Origin: Clostridia bacterium
Lineage (GTDB): Bacteria; Bacillota; Clostridia; Christensenellales; UBA1242
NCBI GenBank assembly: GCA_017443885.1
Contig: JAFSXW010000037.1
Location: 1-7,003, forward strand
DNA: 7,003 bases
Direction of reading: 5' to 3'
Below, in pieces: positions 4,859-7,003 of this stretch. A program made the translations under genes and the position numbers. Within the stretch, counting starts at the first letter, position 1, and each line of letters starts with the position of its first letter. Under the pieces are notes generated by a model. The model had not been told where the DNA came from. It saw nothing but the letters and a program-made list of their open reading frames with translations, and did not search any database.

Positions 4859-6145
4859 ATGAAATATAAAATTGGTGAAAAGAAAAACAATGAAGTTGTA
4901 ATTGAATTTACACTTGACGAAAAAGAATGGGAAGCAGAAGTTGAAAAGGCTTACCAAAAAAATAAAGGCAAATATAAAAAAGAAGGATTTAGACAAGGAA
5001 AAGTTCCAAGAAAAGTGCTAGAACAAACTTATGGTGCAACTCTTTTTTATGAAGATGCATTTAATGATTGTTGTGCTGAATATTATTCTCATGCACTTGC
5101 AGAGCACCAAGAAATTTATCCTGTTGATTATCCAGAAATAGATATAAAAAGCGTTTCAAACAAAGGCGTTGTGTTCACTGCAAAAGTAACAGTTATGCCA
5201 GAAATTACACTTGGCACATATAAAGGGCTAACCATTAAAAAAGATAAATGCACAGTTCCTGCAAGTGAAGTGAATGATGAATTAAATAGAATGCTTGAAC
5301 GCCAAGCAAGATATGAAGAAGTAACAAATAGAGAAGCAAAACTAGGTGATTTAATTAACCTTGATTATTCTGGAAGCGAAGGTGGCAAAAAATTTGAAGG
5401 TGGCACAGCCAAAGATCAGGAATTAGAACTTGGAAGCCATAGCTTTATTGATGGTTTTGAAGATCAAATGGTTGGCATGAAAATAGGCGAAGAGAAAGAT
5501 ATAAATGTAACCTTCCCAGCAAACTACCATGCAGAAAACCTAGCAGGAAAGCCGGCAGTGTTCCATGTTAAATTGTTAGGAATTCGTGAAAAACATCTTC
5601 CAGAACTAGATGATAATTTTGCAAAAGATGTTAGCGAATTTGAAACACTTGCTGCTCTTAAAGCAGATATTAAAAAGAAAAAACTAGAAGAAAAAGAAAA
5701 ACAAGCAAATATTGATGCTGAAAATAAATTAGTTGAAGAAATTGTTAAAACCACCAAAGTTGATATCCCAGAATGTATGATTAAAACTCAACTAGACAAT
5801 TTTGTTGAAGATATAACTCAACGCTTAATGTATCAGGGCTTAAAATTCGAAGATTATTTAAAATACACTGGCCAAACACTAGAAGATTATAAGAATTCTA
5901 GAAAAGATGAAGCAGAAAAGAGCGTTAGAACAAGTTTAACTTTAAGCGAAATTGTTAAACAAGAGAAAATTGAAGTAACCGATGCAGAAATAGATGAAAA
6001 ACTAAAAGAAATTGCAGATTATTCTCATAAAACTTTAGAAGAAGTTAAAAGCACAATGCATGGTCATCAAAAAGAATTTATTACCAACAATGTGTTAACC
6101 GAAAAATTAATGCAAACACTTAAAAAATTAAATACTATTGAATAA
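4859..6145 (+). CDS. tig: Trigger factor (ribosome-bound chaperone, PPIase)
   Basis: Trigger factor docks at the ribosome exit tunnel and shelters nascent chains; its middle domain is an FKBP-type peptidyl-prolyl isomerase. The 428-residue length is normal and all three domains are present. The N-terminal ribosome-binding domain (1-about 115) carries the docking signature GFRQGKVPR (43-51). The PPIase domain (about 150-242) shows GDLINLDYSG, LGSHSFIDGFEDQMVGMKIGE and FPANYHAENLAGK. The C-terminal chaperone domain (about 245-428) is helical and charged (LPELDDNFAKDVSEFETLAALK, then a Lys/Glu-rich helix). The start at 4859 is fixed by AAAGGAG (4846-4852) six bases upstream. It has its own promoter, and clpP follows after 40 nt, the tig-clpP order seen in many bacteria, joining folding and degradation of new proteins. 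The gene is A-rich in codon choice, typical of highly expressed genes in such genomes. Confidence 0.98.
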   Translation: MKYKIGEKKNNEVVIEFTLDEKEWEAEVEKAYQKNKGKYKKEGFRQGKVPRKVLEQTYGATLFYEDAFNDCCAEYYSHALAEHQEIYPVDYPEIDIKSVSNKGVVFTAKVTVMPEITLGTYKGLTIKKDKCTVPASEVNDELNRMLERQARYEEVTNREAKLGDLINLDYSGSEGGKKFEGGTAKDQELELGSHSFIDGFEDQMVGMKIGEEKDINVTFPANYHAENLAGKPAVFHVKLLGIREKHLPELDDNFAKDVSEFETLAALKADIKKKKLEEKEKQANIDAENKLVEEIVKTTKVDIPECMIKTQLDNFVEDITQRLMYQGLKFEDYLKYTGQTLEDYKNSRKDEAEKSVRTSLTLSEIVKQEKIEVTDAEIDEKLKEIADYSHKTLEEVKSTMHGHQKEFITNNVLTEKLMQTLKKLNTIE

Positions 6146-6168
6146 TTTTAGCTTAATAGTGCTACAAT
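6138..6168 (+). promoter_or_regulatory. Probable extended -10 promoter of clpP
   Basis: TACAAT (6163-6168) is preceded by TGC, an extended -10 arrangement. A TTGAAT (6138-6143) overlapping the end of tig lies 19 nt upstream, a long spacer that the extended -10 can tolerate. The predicted start at 6175 is the first G of the GGAG ribosome binding site. No CtsR box (tandem GTCAAA) or CIRCE palindrome is visible in the gap. Read-through from tig is also possible, as there is no terminator. Confidence 0.5.
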
Positions 6169-6185
6169 TTATAAGGAGATAATAG

Positions 6186-6779
6186 ATGGAAAAAAATGTT
6201 TTAGTGCCTATGGTTATAGAGCAAACAAATAGGGGCGAAAGATCTTATGATATTTATTCTAGGCTTCTAGAAGATAGAATTATTTTCCTTTCAGATGAAA
6301 TAACTGATGCAAGTGCAAACCTAGTTGTTGCACAACTTATTTACCTTGAAGGCAAAGACCCAGACAAAGATATTATGATGTATATTAATAGCCCAGGCGG
6401 AAGCGTTGTGGCAGGGATGGCTATTTATGATACTATGAACTACATTAAATGTGATGTTTGCACAATTTGCGTTGGTATGGCAGCAAGCATGGCAGCAGTG
6501 CTTCTTTCAAGCGGTGCAAAAGGTAAAAGATGTGCTCTTCCAAATAGTGAAATTATGATTCATCAACCACTTGGTGGCACGCAAGGTCAGGCAAGTGATA
6601 TTGCTATTCATGCAGACCATATTTTAAAAACTAAAAAGAAATTAAATAAAATTCTTGCAGGCAATAGTGGCCAAAGCCTTGAAACTATTGAAAAAGATAC
6701 CGATATAGATAATTTTATGAGTGCGTCAGACGCTTTAAAATACGGGCTGATTGATAAGATTTACGACAAGCGTAAGTAA
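6186..6779 (+). CDS. clpP: ATP-dependent Clp protease proteolytic subunit
   Basis: ClpP forms the barrel-shaped serine peptidase chamber that, with Clp/Hsp100 unfoldases such as ClpX or ClpC, degrades damaged and regulatory proteins. The 197-residue length is typical. The catalytic triad is complete: Ser101 in GMAASM (98-102 region), His126 in MIHQP (124-128) and Asp175 in DTDIDNFMSA. The Ser-His and His-Asp spacings (25 and 49) equal those of E. coli ClpP. The N-terminal axial segment (LVPMVIEQTNRGERSYDIYSRLL) and the strand YINSPGGSV (66-74), which helps form the oxyanion hole, are canonical. The start at 6186 has GGAG (6175-6178) seven bases upstream. It follows tig after 40 nt. The usual next gene, clpX, does not begin within the 224 nt that follow; it may lie beyond the window or elsewhere. 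Confidence 0.98.
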   Translation: MEKNVLVPMVIEQTNRGERSYDIYSRLLEDRIIFLSDEITDASANLVVAQLIYLEGKDPDKDIMMYINSPGGSVVAGMAIYDTMNYIKCDVCTICVGMAASMAAVLLSSGAKGKRCALPNSEIMIHQPLGGTQGQASDIAIHADHILKTKKKLNKILAGNSGQSLETIEKDTDIDNFMSASDALKYGLIDKIYDKRK

Positions 6780-6798
6780 AAAACTTCCTATTTTAAGT

Positions 6799-6820
6799 GT
6801 CTAAGTGCAGAAACTGCATT
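6799..6820 (+). repeat. 22-nt direct repeat, copy 1 (hairpin-forming)
   Basis: Identical to 6922-6943 over all 22 bases. It contains the palindrome TGCAG-AAA-CTGCA; in this copy the stem extends to 9 bp with one G/T wobble, arms 6802-6810 and 6814-6822. It begins 20 nt after the clpP stop. Confidence 0.85.
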
Positions 6821-6921
6821 TAAAAGTTAAACGCACGTACAAAAGTACGCTCATTTAACATTTTAAACTTGTTTCTTTCTTATACACTCAAACTAGAAAG
6901 TTTTTAAAAACAGAAAAAAGA

Positions 6922-6943
6922 GTCTAAGTGCAGAAACTGCATT
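6922..6943 (+). repeat. 22-nt direct repeat, copy 2 (hairpin-forming)
   Basis: Exact copy of 6799-6820, starting 123 nt later in the same orientation, with the same TGCAG-AAA-CTGCA core. Its last bases overlap the 5' arm of a second perfect hairpin at 6940-6956, so the two stems compete for CAT at 6940-6942. Confidence 0.85.
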
Positions 6944-6956
6944 GATTAGATCAATG
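6940..6956 (+). repeat. Perfect 7-bp hairpin with 3-nt loop
   Basis: CATTGAT (6940-6946) pairs fully with ATCAATG (6950-6956) around TAG. It directly follows repeat copy 2 and is followed by AAAGGG rather than a T run, so it is not a standard terminator. The short loop resembles those of the array at 3126-3230. Confidence 0.6.
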
Positions 6957-7003
6957 AAAGGGCAAAATTAACTTTTTAATCATTTATTTGCTGTGCAAAA
7001 AAT

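Larger units (their letters stand above)
6780..7003. other. Structured non-coding tail after clpP
   Basis: No credible coding frame exists on either strand: all frames are broken by frequent stops. The stretch holds two identical 22-nt repeats (6799-6820 and 6922-6943) and several stem-loops. One is a two-part hairpin with outer arms GTTAAA (6826-6831) / TTTAAC (6854-6859) and inner arms CGTAC (6836-6840) / GTACG (6845-6849) around AAAA. Another is a perfect CATTGAT-TAG-ATCAATG at 6940-6956, and a 12-bp palindrome GTTTTTAAAAAC lies at 6900-6911. There is no clear GC-rich hairpin with T run to end clpP transcription. It may be a 3' untranslated region, an intergenic repeat element, or part of a small RNA. 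Confidence 0.5.

Noticed and set aside
6146..6185. CtsR or CIRCE operator upstream of clpP.
   Set aside because: No tandem GTCAAA-type heptads and no TTAGCACTC/GAGTGCTAA palindrome are present in the gap or the end of tig.
6799..6820. Peptide frame LSAETA repeated in both 22-nt copies as a small coding repeat.
   Set aside because: The frames close within a few codons, have no start with a ribosome binding site, and the palindrome explains the conservation better.

Overview
The window is low-GC DNA (about one third G+C by eye), with AGA/TTA-rich codon use, AAGGAG-type ribosome binding sites and SigA-like TTGACA/TATAAT promoters. UGA works as a normal stop (lspA ends in it). Together with a full-length trigger factor, ClpP, LspA and a neighbouring RluD-type pseudouridine synthase, this points to a Bacillota bacterium, probably an uncultured Clostridia-like lineage. 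The lower rank cannot be fixed from the sequence.

Layout: (1) 3-584, the 3' part of an unrecognised gene that runs in from the left edge. (2) 605-633, a bidirectional terminator shared with a convergent gene. (3) 632-1591 on the minus strand, a lone gene for a protein of about eight degenerate ankyrin-like repeats, with its own near-consensus promoter. (4) Back-to-back divergent promoters at 1613-1641 (-) and 1672-1700 (+). (5) 1715-3105, a tightly coupled pair: an HGGGW/GDSAG alpha/beta-hydrolase and lspA. (6) 3094-3340, a GC-richer repeat cluster: 7-nt tandem repeats flank five small hairpins at an almost exact 22-nt period, followed by a short inverted repeat. (7) 3377-4300, an RluA/RluD-family pseudouridine synthase. 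(8) 4351-4776, an unrecognised three-helix membrane protein. (9) 4859-6145 tig and 6186-6779 clpP, each with its own apparent promoter. (10) 6780-7003, a non-coding tail with two identical 22-nt hairpin-forming repeats and further stem-loops; clpX does not follow within this stretch.

Most of the window is housekeeping: lipoprotein maturation (LspA), 23S rRNA modification (RluD type), co-translational folding (trigger factor) and proteolysis (ClpP). I see no defence system, mobile-element gene, CRISPR array or RNA gene of a known class.

The most unusual signal is non-coding. The lspA-rluD spacer carries a 22-nt-period array in which the stem sequence changes from unit to unit while pairing and the 3-nt loop are kept. 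The region after clpP shows a related style of 3-nt-loop hairpins. Secondary points of interest are the ankyrin-like singleton, the hydrolase coupled to lspA, and promoters whose predicted start points fall on the Shine-Dalgarno sequence.
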